This document shows, one piece after another, positions 11,078 through 24,326 of a DNA stretch of 64,000 bases. The notes below the pieces were generated by a model that ran no database searches, had not been told where the DNA came from, and saw nothing but the letters and a program-made list of their open reading frames with translations. This stretch comes from Anas platyrhynchos (lineage: Eukaryota; Chordata; Aves; Anseriformes; Anatidae). The stretch lies in contig NC_092617.1 in the NCBI RefSeq assembly GCF_047663525.1, positions 5,274,501-5,338,500 on the forward strand, in the 5' to 3' direction. Each line of letters opens with the position of its first letter. Positions within the stretch are counted from its first letter, which is position 1. The translations under genes and the position numbers were made by a program.

Positions 11078-13888
11078 GTGCCAGGGGGAGCAATGGCAAG
11101 GCCAGAGGATAAGATAATGACCCAGCTGAAGTGCATCTACACCAATGCACGCAGCATGGGTAACAAACAGGAGGAGCTGGAAGCCATCGTGCAGCGGGCA
11201 GGCTACGACTTGGTTGCCATCACGGAGATGTGGTGGGACCAGTCTCATGACTGGAGTGCTGCAATGCCTGGCTATAGGCTCTTCAGAAGGGACAGGCAGC
11301 ACAGAAGGGGTGGTGGTGTGGCTCTCTATATTAGAGAGTCTTTCGATGTTGTAGAACTCGAGGCTAGGAATGACAAGATCGAGTCCCTTTGGGTTAGGAT
11401 CAGCAGGGACAACAAGGCTAGTGTCCTGGTCGGGGTCTGCTATAGACCGCCGAACCAGGATGAGGAGACGGATGAGGAGTTCTACAGGCAGCTGACAGAA
11501 GTTGCGAAATCTTCAGTGATTGTACTCGTGGGGGACTTCAACTTCCCTGACATATCCTGGAAGCACAACACAGCCCAGAGAAAGCAGTCTAGGAGGTTTC
11601 TGGAGAAAGTGGAATATAGCTTCCTGACGCAGCTGGTTAGTGAACCTACCAGGGGTGGTGCCCCGCTAGACCTTCTCTTCACAAACAGAGAAGGACTGGT
11701 GGAGGATGTGATTGTCGGGAGCTGTCTAGGGCAGAGTGACCACGAAATGGTGGAGTTCACTATTCTTGGCGAGGCCAGGAAGGGGACCAGTAAAACCACT
11801 GTATTGGACTTTCGGAGAGCTGACTTTGGGCTGCTCAGGACACTAGTTGGTGGAATCCCTTGGGAGGCGGTTCTGAAGGGCAGAGGGGTCCAGGAAGGCT
11901 GGGCGCTCTTCAAGAGGCAAATCCTAATGGCACAGGAGCGGTCTGTTCCCATGTGCCCAAAGATGAGCCAGCGGGGAAGAAGACCAGCCTGGCTCAACAG
12001 AGAACTGTGGCTTGAGTTTAGGAGAAAAAAGAGGGTTTATAATCTTTGGAAAAGTGGGCAGGCCACTAGGGAGGACTATAAGGATGTAGCAAGGCTGTGC
12101 AGGGACAAAATTAGGAAGGCCAAAGCTCATCTGGAGCTCAATCTGGCTACTGCCGTTAAAGATAACAAAAAACGCTTTTATAAATACATCAACACAAAAA
12201 GGAGGACAAAGGAGAATCTCCATCCTTTACTGGATGCAGGGGGAAACTTAGTTACAAGAGATGAGGAAAAGGCGGAGGTGCTCAATGCCTTCTTTGCCTC
12301 AGTCTTTAGCGGCAATACCGGTTGTTCTCTGGATACCCAGTACCCTGAGCTGGTGGAAGGGGATGGGGAGCAGGATGTGGCCCTCACCATCCACGAAGAA
12401 CTGGTTGGTGACCTGTTATGGCACTTGGATGTGCACAAGTCGATGGGGCCGGATGGGATCCACCCAAGGGTACTGAGAGAACTGGCAGAGGAGCTGGCCA
12501 AGCCCCTGTCCATCATTTATCAGCAGTCCTGGCTATCGGGGGAGGTCCCAGCTGACTGGCGGCTAGCAAACGTGACGCCTATCTACAAGAAGGGTCGGAG
12601 GGCTGACCCGGGGAACTACAGGCCTGTCAGTTTGATCTCAGTACCAGGGAATCTCATGGAGCAGATCCTCTTGGGAGTCATCATGCGGCACTTGAAGGGC
12701 AAGCAGGCGATCAGGCCCAGTCAGCATGGGTTTATGGAAGGCAGATCCTGCTTGACGAACCTGATCTCCTTCTATGACAAAGTGACGCACTGGGTGGACG
12801 AGGGAAAAGCTGTGGATGTGGTCTACCTTGACTTCAGCAAGGCTTTTGACACCGTCTCCCACAGCATTCTCCTCAAGAAACTGGCTGCTCTTGGCTTGGA
12901 CTGGCGCATGCTTCGTTGGGTTAGAAACTGGCTGGATAGCCGGGCCCAAAGAGTTGTAAATGGAGTTAAGTCCAGTTGGAGGCTGGTCACTAGTGGCATT
13001 CCCCAGGGCTCGGTGCTGGGGCCGGTCCTCTTTAATATCTTCATCAATGATCTGGACGAGGGTATTGAGTGCACCCTCAGTAAGTTTGCAGATGACACCA
13101 AATTAGGTGCGTGTGTCGATCTGCTCGAGGGTAGGAAGGCTCTGCAGGAGGATCTGGATAGGCTGCACCGATGGGCTGAGGTCAACTGCATGAAGTTCAA
13201 CAAGGCCAAGTGCCGGGTCCTGCACCTGGGGCGCAATTACCCCAAGCAGAGCTACAGGCTGGGAGATGAATGGTTGGAGAGCTGCCAGGCAGAGTAGGAC
13301 CTGGGAGTGATGGTGGACAGTCGGCTGAATATGAGCCAGCAGTGTGCTCAGGTGGCCAAGAAGGCCAACGGCATCCTGGCTTGGATCCGAAACAGTGTGA
13401 CCAGCAGGGCTAGGGAGGTGATTGTCCCCCTGGACTTGGCTCTGGTGAGGCCGCACCTCGAGTACTGTGTTCAGTTTTGGGCCCCTCACTACAAGAAGGA
13501 CATCGAGGTGCTTGAGAGGGTCCAGAGAAGGGCGACGAAGCTGATGAGGGGCCTGGAGAACAAGTCCTACGAGGAGTGGCTGAAGGAGCTGGGCTTGTTC
13601 AGCCTGGAGAAGAGGAGGCTCAGGGGCGACCTTATTGCTCTCTACAGATACCTTAAAGGAGGCTGTAGTGAGGTGGGGGTTGGCCTGTTCTCCCATGTGC
13701 CTGGTGACAGGACGAGGGGGAATGGGCTTAAGTTGCGCCAGGGGAGTTTTAGGTTAGATGTTAGGAAGACCTTCTTTACTGAAAGGGTTGTTAGGCACTG
13801 GAACAGGCTGCCCAGGGAGGTGGTGGAGTCACCATCCCTGGAAGTCTTTAAAAGACGTTTAGATGTAGAGCTTAGGGATATGGTTTAG
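11078..13888 (+). pseudogene. CR1 ORF2: endonuclease-reverse transcriptase with one internal stop
   Basis: One frame of 937 codons with a single TAG at 13295-13297 (codon 740). Residues 1-230 are an APE-type endonuclease, with YTNARS near the start, ITEMWW, GDFN at 152-155 and SDH at 220-222, all catalytic blocks present. The reverse transcriptase runs from about 440 to 740, with NYRPVSL, the DFSKAFD motif A, PQGSVLGP motif B and the FADD active site at 670-673. The C-terminal part after the stop ([19 protein letters not shown]) is typical of CR1. The enzyme nicks target DNA and primes reverse transcription there. The stop falls after the RT active site, so any product would lack about 200 C-terminal residues. 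No frameshift was seen. Confidence 0.95.
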
Positions 13889-13954
13889 TGGGGACTGTTA
13901 GTGTTAGGTTAGAGGTTGGACTCGATGATCTTGAGGTCTCTTCCAACCTAGAAA

Positions 13955-13992
13955 TTCTGTGATTCTGTGATTCTGTGATTCTGTGATTCTGT
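13955..13992 (+). repeat. CR1 3'-terminal octamer repeats
   Basis: Four to five copies of ATTCTGTG end the element. They are preceded by the conserved CR1 3' UTR (GATGATCTTGAGGTCTC region, 13926-13942). These repeats are where the CR1 reverse transcriptase starts. Confidence 0.95.
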
Positions 13993-14248
13993 TAGCTTCA
14001 TTTAAGAAGAGTGAAGGAACAAAATAGTCGCAAATAAACAAGTCCATCTCACAGCAATTGCTAATAGAGTACCTCAACAATGATTTGGCTTTAAGGAAGC
14101 TATTCTTAAGAGGAATCAGGTTTAGCAAAGTATCTTGGATTCCAGAAAAAATAACAAATCTCTTCTCATAGAATATAGGGTAACTTTTCCTAAGGATTTA
14201 AAGTCCTTACCCCCACCATGGAGCCACTTTTAAGGAAGAGAAATATTA

Positions 14249-14326
14249 AAAACCTAGAGCTTAACCTCTAGGTTTAAACCTCTTTAACCTCTAGGTTTAA
14301 ACCTAGATCATTTAAAAACCTAGAGC
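14249..14326. repeat. Small direct/inverted repeat cluster
   Basis: The 21-mer TTAACCTCTAGGTTTAAACCT plus variants occurs twice (14261-14281, 14284-14304). It is flanked by two copies of AAAACCTAGAGCT-like sequence. ACCTAGAG and CTCTAGGT are inverted copies, so the region can fold. Confidence 0.6.
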
Positions 14327-17300
14327 TGATCTTTGAATTAAACTAATATGTATCATTCTAACAGAGAATATATCATTCTAATTGAAGGAAAGCAATACAA
14401 AGAAGACTGTTAATAGGAGGAAGTTGCATTTTGGTTTTCCTAATGAGAGCTACCACTTAGCTCCATTAGAAAATGATTATTTTGCATCATTTCTAGGTTT
14501 GTCTAATTCTAAAATAAATAATTAAAAAGATGTTTTTCAATATATGCATCACAGTAATTCAAAGAAAAGCACTTTCATATACCGCAAATTATTAGATAAC
14601 TAAAGATCTCAGAGCCTGCAGAGATTCTGTGTTGCCACTCTTTCCATCAACAAAGCAGCTCCCTCCCAGGTACTGGTGTCACCTGGGGTTGTGGCAGTAC
14701 CAAGGGTTTCCATCTTTACAGCACATGGTGATAGACCATGATAATACGACACATGGACAAATTTCACTAATAGAAAACTTCCCCACACTTCTAGGGACCC
14801 CACCACAAAGCAGTTTCCTTTAGACACATCACTTTGTTTCTGTAGAAGGTGGGGAGTGCCTTGGGACTGCAGCTTCTCCCCTCTCCACCTGTGGAAGTTG
14901 TAGAGATGATCCAGGTACAGAATAGATTTTGGACTGACCAAAAGAACCCTCTTTAAGGTAGACTGGATTCTGCGTGTGCAGATGTCACAAAATATGTCAC
15001 CATGACTCATCTGTAAATTTGGGGCAATAAAGACAATCAAGCATCTTATGCCAAAGGTTTAATATCAGGCAACAAAGAAAAAATCCTCCATTTAAGTTTG
15101 GAAATCAATTAGAGGTTAAAAGCATGTTGATCTTTAATCAGTGTGCCGGGTACACTTGTAGCTAAATATTCCAATAATGAACTGTTGCTGCCACCTACTG
15201 CACACAAGAATTATGTACTACCCAGATCCACAGCTAGCTATCAAATGGGAAAGTAGTCGCTTGGCTGAATTAAGTAAAATTTCTCTTTCATTAGAACAAA
15301 CATATTTCTTTCTAGATGTTCAGGACATGACTCTGCTTTAGACAGTATCTGTTCTCCTTTGGGGGAATACCAAATTTTTGGAGTGCCACTCATGACATTG
15401 GGGAATTGTGAAATGGAGGTTTTGTAAAGAGTTCATGTAGCTTCCATCACATGAAATACATTGGTGTTAATAAGAACGTTAGTAGAACATTCTTATTACT
15501 TAGAAAATGTTTGTAGTACATTAACTTTTCTTTCGTAATATCACTTAGGATTTCATCTTTTGGCAGCATGAATTCCTGCTCTCCCATGGCAACTGTAGTT
15601 TAAGTGAAGGAACTTCCAGTTGAAAAACTGTTGGCATTGGCATTAGATTTATACCAGGATGCTGAAGTTAGGACCAAAGTCAAGCAGACTGCTGAGGAAG
15701 TTCTCCTAGCCAGCAAGAGCTGCCCCAGCCCCTCTGCTTTGTTTTATCCAGGGGCTTAGCCTGTTTCTGTATGTCTCAAAAGCTGTCCCTGGCTGTAAAC
15801 AGGGACATTCATACATTCCTACACATCTGTTACCTTTTTCCTTTTTTTTTTTTTTTTTTTTTTTAAGAAAAAGAAAAAGAAAAATAATGGGTATTATCAT
15901 ACAAAACCAGCAACAATGTCACTAAGAACAAGAAATACAGTACCATCATCTGGTTGCAATATATAAAAATGTATACAAATATATAAAAGTATGCATAATT
16001 CACCTACAGGGCGTATGTGGATACTCATGGCCAAATTCAGCTCTGCAGGTAAAGACAACCTTGTTTTGTATTGACTTCAGTGGGGACTGAACACATTTGC
16101 TTTAAAGATGTCTTTGGCTGCTAAGGGTCATCAGAGGGCTGGAAACTGGAAGAGTGGCTGATAACCCAGGACCAGCTGCTCTCACCAGGCCCTGAGTTCA
16201 GCCACACACACCACGAGTACAAGAACATGGTGTTACATGAAACCCAACACTGTTGCTACAGTACAGTTACTTCTGTCTAAGGTAGCAAGGTGATTTAAAG
16301 GGATAAATTAAAACAGTAATATTGCTCTTTTCCTCAGTCTGCATTAGATTAAGTCAGCAGCAAAAGGACTGAATTTACTAGAATTACACCAGTGTGTAAC
16401 TAGTGAGAAGAGCAAATTGGCATGTCATCTGTACCTCTCTGCAAAACTATAAATTTCCACAGGAGGGAGCATCTTGCCCACTAAACCCATAGGTAGAGAA
16501 CACAAAAATGTACCGGGAGGGGAGATGGCAGTGCCTCCCTGGAGCTCACCACTGTGGATGGCTCTAGCCTGATGTGCTGCTAGGAATTATAGTGAGAGCT
16601 GGTAACAAAACGGTTAACAAATAAGGATGATTGTCAGAGCTTGTTAACCACAATTATTTTCAAGACATATGTAATTCTGTATAAATACCCAAGTCTGGTA
16701 TATGATCTAAAACATATTGTTTAAATCTATAAGCGTTCCTGAGCTAATTTCTCTATGGGAATATTAGTTGCTGCTTCCTGGCTTCACTGTGTTTGAATTC
16801 ATATCCATGAACGTTAAATTAAAATTAGTCTAAATGTTTGTTGAGAATTAATCACCTGATAAATTTAGCTCTGTTTCATTTTTATGAATAATTCATCATC
16901 TCCTCTCCCTTCCGTTGGTGTGTTTGGTTATTTACAAGAATTGAATTACCAGTTCACGCTACAAAATCCTGCATTCCAGGGGATTTGTAAAATCTTCTCC
17001 TTGTGAACCTGACTGGTGATTATGACAGCATTTGGTTTTACCACCAGTAGGGTGCTGTTCTGCTTCTTGAAGGACTCATTGTATTTTTTAAGAGAGACAT
17101 AAGCAACCTTGCACAGCAAATACTTTGCAACAAAAACGTTTCTGTGTATATTTTGTGTGTATCATGGATGTTCCTAGACAGGATGCCTGTATTAGTAAAA
17201 GCCTGTTGGTGTGAATGATTAGGAACAATATTATGAGATGTGACTGCAGGAATGAACAGCTATTTAAAACTTACCTGAAATAGAAAAAGCTGCTGTTGTA

Positions 17301-17482
17301 TAGTCCTTTGCCAAAGGGAAAGAATAATTCTGTCCCTGGAAGGCATTTTGCTCTAGAGTGGCCTCAGGTAAGGCTGAATGAGAAGTTATCTACCACCAGA
17401 TATTATGAAGAGGACAAAAAAAAAAAAAAAAAAAAAAAAAAAGAGATTTTTGTTCATGGGAACAAGAATCTTTCAGACTTCA

Positions 17483-17517
17483 GAATCTGAAGGAATCCTT
17501 CTGATTCCTTCAGAATC
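17483..17517. repeat. 15-bp inverted repeat (hairpin)
   Basis: GAATCTGAAGGAATC (17483-17497) and GATTCCTTCAGAATC (17503-17517) pair at 14 of 15 positions around a five-base loop. Function unknown. Confidence 0.7.
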
Positions 17518-18349
17518 AAATAGTTCAAATGTTAAGTGGTTTGTGCACCTCTAGCACATAGGGGATGACTCTCTCTCAAACCTTATTTCCTGCCTTCAGT
17601 ATAGGAAGTGAAAATCCAGATTTTCTGAATGAAATTTTTGTTCCCCACTCTAGTGTTGGAAGACTAATTTCTGGGTGCTGCTCATTAAATAAATATTTGC
17701 CATAAAATTAAATTACTAGGAAACATCATTTCTCTTTTTTTTTTCAACTTACTTAAATAGTTACCATCTTGAAGTTCACATTGGGTGATGTCTTTATATT
17801 TGTTGCTCTCAAGCTCAGTTTGTTGCTATTAATTAAATTACAAATCAGAAAATTACTTCTAAAATTATGAAAAGCAAAAGCAAAACCCACACGACACACC
17901 TTGATGTGGTTAGTAACTGGTAGCATAACTCACAGAGCATCAAAGGGTTCTTTAAACACAGACTTTCATCAGTGATGCTGCAAGTCTTTGTCTAATCTTT
18001 CATGATTTCCCATGCAGAAACATCAAAAGGGAAAGAAAATAGCACTGTTCCAAAGCAACAGTGCTCTGTGGGAAAAGTATATGTTTAGCTACAATGCATA
18101 CATGGCAAAATTATTATTTACATGAGAGATATTTTAATAAACAGCATCATTAGCTCCCTTTCTTTTCCTGTATGGAACAAGGATTTGTGCAGTTCAAAAT
18201 CATGTCCAAAGCTCAAGGGATTTCTGGAAGAAAATGAAAAAGAATTAGAAAGTATCTAAAATATAAGTCTTCAAAGCAAGAAGATCAATTTATGTTCATT
18301 TTTACTTACTGAAGCACATTCTGCATATTTTATTGTTTCTGTCATCCTG

Positions 18350-18388
18350 TTATAATCCATCCAGAGAGTTTTCAAAGAACATTAAGTC
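18350..18388 (-). CDS. PLSCR5: PLSCR5 exon 7 coding part and stop
   Basis: The acceptor tttatttgtag is followed by [12 protein letters not shown] and TAA (18350-18352). DxMFFE is the conserved end of the scramblase membrane helix, which fixes this exon despite its small size. Confidence 0.9.
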   Translation of the reverse strand, partial: DLMFFENSLDGL

Positions 18389-21300
18389 CTACAAATAAAC
18401 AAACTGTGACTGTAAGGAAGGTACAAAAATACAACAATTAATATGAAAAGTCATATTTGTAGGCTTTTATTACATAAAGTAACTAGGTCAGTCAATCAAC
18501 TTATATTGTTTTGCCTCTGAGCAACCAGAGTTTCAGAGGACAATCCAAAAATCTTAAGTAGCACAAGTTACATTTCTAACCTAATAAAAACTAAATATCT
18601 GAGCTGTTACTGTTTTAAAGCAAAGACTTTCTAGTGAATAATTTACATAATTTTGTCCTTTTGTGTTTTCTGATGTGTATACTGAAGGTGACTGATACCA
18701 TTGCATGCTATTCTTAACATGTTAAAGTTGACAAAAGCAGCAAGCATTAAGAAAATAACAGTATTCTCTTTTTCATATGTAATTCTTTTCTTACAATTAA
18801 TTTCACAAGAGATTTTTTTTTTATTTTTAGGAGAAATCATATGACCTGAATATTATACATGCAAAACACTCAACAGAGTTATTGAAGAGGCAGCTGCCTC
18901 CCTCCCCACCAAGGAGTCCCAGCTGGGGACCAGGTTTGAACAGTTAATTTTTAGATGGTTGGTTTTCCCCTGGAACTTAAGAACTGTGCTCAGTGTTTTA
19001 AATTACCACCAGAGCTACCATAACCTTTGTTATGGATCATACAAACACAGCAGATAAGAAGCTTGGGGAAGTTTGCTACATTTGATATTTGATCCTGTCA
19101 TGCAAGATATTGAACTACACATAGAATACTATTTTAAAAGTTTAGTTAAAAAATATTACAAAAATAGAAAAACTAAAAATGGGATGAAAAATAAAAAATA
19201 AAAAATAAAAAATAAAAAATAAAAGCTTTCCAGTGAACTGCTATCCTCCAGGCAGTGGTTTGACTTTTCACTGCATGTATGCCTTTGTATGATCACAGCT
19301 GACAGCAAGGGCCCCTTTGTTCCCGCAGGCTGCCCAGCTCCATGAAACTACCTCTTGATTTTTCATACTTACAATGAGAAAACATGCACCAATCATCACT
19401 GCCTTGATTTTCACATCAAGATCTACTGGGACCTGGATCCCAAAGTTGGCAGTGTTGGTAAAGACATTGTTTACAAATCCAGACCAGTACTTGGAAATTT
19501 TGCCAATGGTTGACATTTCATTGAGAACTTTTACCTGCACCAATGAAAGATAGGAAAAAAAAAAAAAAAAAAAGTAAAGAAATCTAATACGCACTGATTA
19601 TATCCTAACAGAATTAATGACTGCCCCACTATGCAGAGTATGCCATAGTTGCCAGGCTGTTCTTGTCATTGAAATACTCTATTAGTGTCGGATTTACTTT
19701 TAGGAATGGCACTCAACAAAGGGTCTCTCTTACACATTTGGAGATATCAGCATCTTCAGAGCTGATGGAAAAGTGGATGAAGGTAATTGTGAAAATTTAT
19801 ACCAATTCTTCTTTCATAACAGATTTTTTTCCCCCATTTTGTGCTTCTGATGTGCTCCAAGTCACAGTAATATCACTGCTGTGGACCACTGTCCCCCACA
19901 ACTAACAGATATGTTCTTGATTGTGCAGCCATCTTCATGTTTCTCAGACTATACTGAAATTTGGGACATTCCCTACTGAACTCTTCTGAAGAACACAGAA
20001 GTACTCTTATGAATCTTTAACTAAGAGAAAGAGCTTTGTTCACATCAGAAACCTCAGTCCATGGTTTCTTCAATCATCTCCCATTCTCCCTCTCATCTCA
20101 TAAATCTCCCTCTAAATATTTCAACAGCTCTTCAGAATTACTTTTCTCCTGACAAATGATGTTAAATGGATGCAGAATTGTCACTCCTGTTCAGAAAACA
20201 CCTGCAGGAATCTGCACGTAGAAGTCAGGAACTCCAATGCACATCATTGTAATTATGTTCCCAAATTATTTTAGCGTATTTAATATTTTTAAGGGTAGAA
20301 TAATAGGATTTTCAAGTGAGAAATTCATTCAAAGCAGTAACTTTAAAATTCTTACCACTCGTAAGTAACATACCTCAAACTCAATATCTTCAAAACAGCC
20401 ACAGGTTGCATACGGGCCAATTATTTTTAGGACATCTTCTTTGCTTTCATTCTGTATAGTAAACTTAGGCAGAAAAGGGTCCCAGTTCTGTACAACATAC
20501 CCAGCTATTGTACCTGGGGGGGACTGCACTTCTAGCTATCAAACAAAACAAAGCAAAATCTTATAAACTGGTCTTATATTAGTGTATTTTTCCATAATAC
20601 TGTATCATTTAGATAATTGCAAAATATTTTTTTACTGAATGTAATTATGTATAATTTTACTGAATCATGAACTGGATATCTAATGGCTGTCTAATGATGT
20701 TTTTATATATATATATATGTTTTTATATACAGTGAACAATGCAAACCTCAAAAGCTGCACCAGAAGCTAACACCAATGTAAGATTTGAGAAAAGTAATAC
20801 AATGTAATGCAAAAGTATTATAATCAGCGAGTATCCTACAGGCTTTTTCATGAAGTAATTGTGCTACCCAAGGACCTTTTTTTCTAAAATCCTGATGCAG
20901 CACCAATAAAATAGGTAGGTGAGTCATGCTATAAAACATTTTAATAAAATAAGAAAGATGCATGAGAAGAAGACAAAAATGGAATGAAAAAATCTGATTC
21001 TGTATTTTTCACTCAAAGAAGCTTTTTTTGTTTGTTTGTTTGTTTTTCTTTCTTTTCTTTTTTTTTTTTTCTACAATAATTGCTTCTAAATTAAGGCCTG
21101 TTTGTAAGAATGGTCTTTAAAAGAAGTAAGAACATAGCCCAGTAGACAGTATAAGGTTTTTATTCTCCTCTCACTTGTAATATTGCCTGGACACATGCAG
21201 AAGTGAGAACAGAAGCTGCTCTCTGCACAGCCCGGGGCTGGGATGGGGCTGCGAATTCCTTCCTGCCATCCTCACTGAGGTTGCACAAAGCTTAATTAAT

Positions 21301-24273
21301 GCTGAGCACATGCAGTGAGATGCTCGTACAAAAGGCAATTAGGCAGCACTCACCTCTTGCAGGAAGCAGGGGAACCAGCAGCTGCTGCATCTCAAGGGTC
21401 TATTCACTGTAATCACTTCTTGGCCTGAGTTATCAGCAATCCTTATGGTGAAAGACCTTATAGGCGAACACAAGTTACGATCAAAGCAACCGTTTTCTTC
21501 CACTGCAAAGTAAACTCTTTGTCCCAAATGGTTTTTTATCTCATATTTGCTGCAGGTTTCTGTGCCAAGTATGGCTAATAAAGCAAAATAAGTCAGGTGT
21601 TACTGTACCGTAATGTTAGAATTAGAGGTAGCCTCTGCCAAGACTCACCAAATTCAGCTTTGCATACAAGTTTACAGCTTCAGTCTTCTCTGCCTTATAT
21701 ATTCTAAAATCTATGAACAGAGACTGTATAAAAAATGTTTTGAAATTACACAAAGTACAATAATAATGATATAATAATGTCAGCTCTGTATTTTGAAAGA
21801 ACATTTATTTCAAAGACTTTGGTTTGCTGTACACTGAAGTATAGATCACAAAACAGAATTCATGTCCTGAGTTTTGGTTTTGGCTTCTTCTTTTTAACCT
21901 GTGAAGAATAATGATATGAGGCCATCCCACTTCAGTGACAACTTGCACAGTGACAACTTGGGAGATACCCAAGAATCAGGCCACAAACATTTCAAGATGG
22001 AGAAATGCATTTAAAAAATGGTTTACTTGCAGAACTTGAAACTTTGAAATTTTGAGGAACTATGTAAATAAAATTATGCTTCAATTTTTTTTTCCTGACC
22101 TTTCTTTCTCTATTCACTTGTCATATGTTAATTGCTGTTAAGGACAACAACCATCCTTCCAATCCATGGAAAATATTCATCTTTAATAACTTTGAGAGAG
22201 GGGTTTTAGGGCTGAGGCAGAGGCTCTTTGTGATCCTTCTTTCCTCATTTCACCGTACTACCACCACAGTAGAGACCTGATGCAAGGTCAGCAGAAGACT
22301 TCGCAATGACTCCAGCAAGATGGGGAGAAGACTTGAAAACCTTCTGGAGATATCTGTGTACCAGCACCATTAGAGCATGATAAGTATTGCACGATACCTT
22401 CAAGGAGCTCCACCTGCTGATGAATAATTATCCGGTCCAGCTGTTTAAAAAAAAACAAAAAACAAAACAAAAAACAAAAAAAAAAAAAACAAACAAAAAA
22501 AAAAAAAAAAAAAAAAACAAACAAACAAAAAAAAAAAAAACAAAGTAGTGAATGCTGGAAGAGCCTACACTTCACTGTCTGAAACTGTCCTCATCTGTGA
22601 AATGATTACAAATGCAGGAGAAAAACTCTTTGCCATGACACACAGCTTTTCTGTGCTTATTGTACCTCTGCCATACTCTGGCTTAGAAAACAATCACCAG
22701 TCTTACAAAACCTTAATTTCAGTCTACCTTGATTTCAGCCCACCTTCCAGTTTTATGTGACTTTTTGTGCATGTTTTACCTGACATGTTAGGCATTGCTA
22801 GTTCCTTCTACTCAAAACCCTGGTAAGTATCAGACAGCTGACACAGGGTTTTGCCATTACTCACAGCTGAAGTCAAAAAGCATGTGATGGACTTCTGAGA
22901 CCAGCATGTCGCAGTTCTCTGGCATTTGTATATTTTACAATTGACAAATCTTACCTGGTACACATTCCAACTGTTGCAGCCATTTATCAATTCCAGTAAT
23001 CTCCTGCAGCTAGTGCAGGCAGCAAAGAAAAACTTGTAAGAGAGAAACTTCTGTATCCCTTTCGTTAATCTCTGGAATGCACATGCCAGAAATAATAAAA
23101 AATATTTGGACTTAAAAATCTTCTCCCAAGAATATTTGCTGTTTGACATTTAGATTTCATGAGATATGAGAAACCTTAGAGCTCATGGGAAGTTAGTACA
23201 GAGCTCTGCTGATGAAAAATGAATAAACAGGTTAAAGATGGCAGAGCTATTTTAATATTTTAGTATTGAATTTAATATGTATTCCTTTCCTCCAGATAGA
23301 TTTTCAAAGGGAAAAGAAAAATAATGAGCCTGTATTGTTAAAAGCTTTGAGTGATTTTGCTCTGTATATTAGTTTGTTGTGTCCCAGGCAGAGGCAATAT
23401 TTAGACAACACAGCAGTACCACTTGTTAGGCTTGTTTGTTTTGCCTTGTTTCTGCAAGGCAGCCGTTCTGATGCATCTTTTATTAGGACACTTGTGGATT
23501 AACAGAATTCTGCACTTCATTTGAAAGCATCCAAAACCCTTTGGTTTACATGGGTCTCGGTCCTCTTGAGCTCAGATGTGTTTAAATTCCTTATACACAG
23601 CTAATTGTCAGAATTTAGTTTTGTCAGTATTAAATTTACATCTGATCCGTCTAACAAAATCTAAACAAGGAAACTTCTTACAAAATTGGTTAAGCCTGGA
23701 TAGTGGCACAACACAACATTGATCTTCTTGGAAAATTGATCTCAGGTCTCTTCCATCTATTCCTGCTCTGGGCAAAGGAATGACCTTTCGGTTGGACACT
23801 GCACAATTCCAAGAACTATGGCTGTGATCCGGAAGTTAATCATGTTTTTTGGGTAACCTGTCTTGTAGAAAAATGTTTAGGGTGCCACTTTAATGGTAAT
23901 TACAGAAAGCATGGTATCAGTGTACCAGGGCAGAAGCGTTACTTTGTCAGTCTCTGAAGAGCTTTGAACAGCCAAGTGCATTGCTCCACAGCATGGCTGG
24001 CTTCAGGTGTGTATTTCCAGAGGGAAATACTTCTTTCCGGCTTTAACAGGACAGATATTTTCTTTTCCTCTCACCCGTCACTACATGCTTGGCTCCTGAG
24101 TTCCTGTTTTGTATAAGAATGTGGGGATCTCACAGCAAGTATGAGCATCATCCTGCACCAAAACATTCTGCAACGCATGGAAACACTAGGTGTGGTATAC
24201 ACCAATAAATCAGAGGAGGGGATGTTTGAATCTCTAAATAGATCTAAATACAAGGGAGCAGAAGACTGGATTA

Positions 24274-24326
<53 letters not shown>

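Larger units (their letters stand above)
9965..13992 (+). mobile_element. CR1 LINE, nearly full length
   Basis: A CR1 non-LTR retrotransposon with a 5'-truncated ORF1, an ORF2 and the diagnostic short 3' UTR. The 5' junction is placed near 9965, where CR1-like ORF1 sequence replaces T-rich flanking DNA. The 3' end is the ATTCTGTG octamer array. Codon quality and only one stop in ORF2 suggest a fairly young copy compared with most avian CR1s, which are usually short 3' fragments. Confidence 0.93.
14000..18349. other. Intergenic DNA downstream of PLSCR5
   Basis: No gene recognised. It should contain the PLSCR5 3' UTR at its right end (an AATAAA on the minus strand lies at 18329-18334, about 16 nt after the stop codon). 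Simple sequence: T22 at about 15842-15864, A28 near 17417-17443. A cluster of 21-bp direct repeats lies at 14261-14304 and a hairpin at 17483-17517. Confidence 0.55.

Noticed and set aside
11482-11997. 171-codon minus-strand frame inside CR1 ORF2
   Set aside because: Shadow of the endonuclease-RT frame.
18180-18245. Alternative last exon for PLSCR5 with acceptor ttttcttccag
   Set aside because: Read in phase it gives a stop after seven residues and lacks the MFFE ending; the exon at 18350-18388 fits the family.
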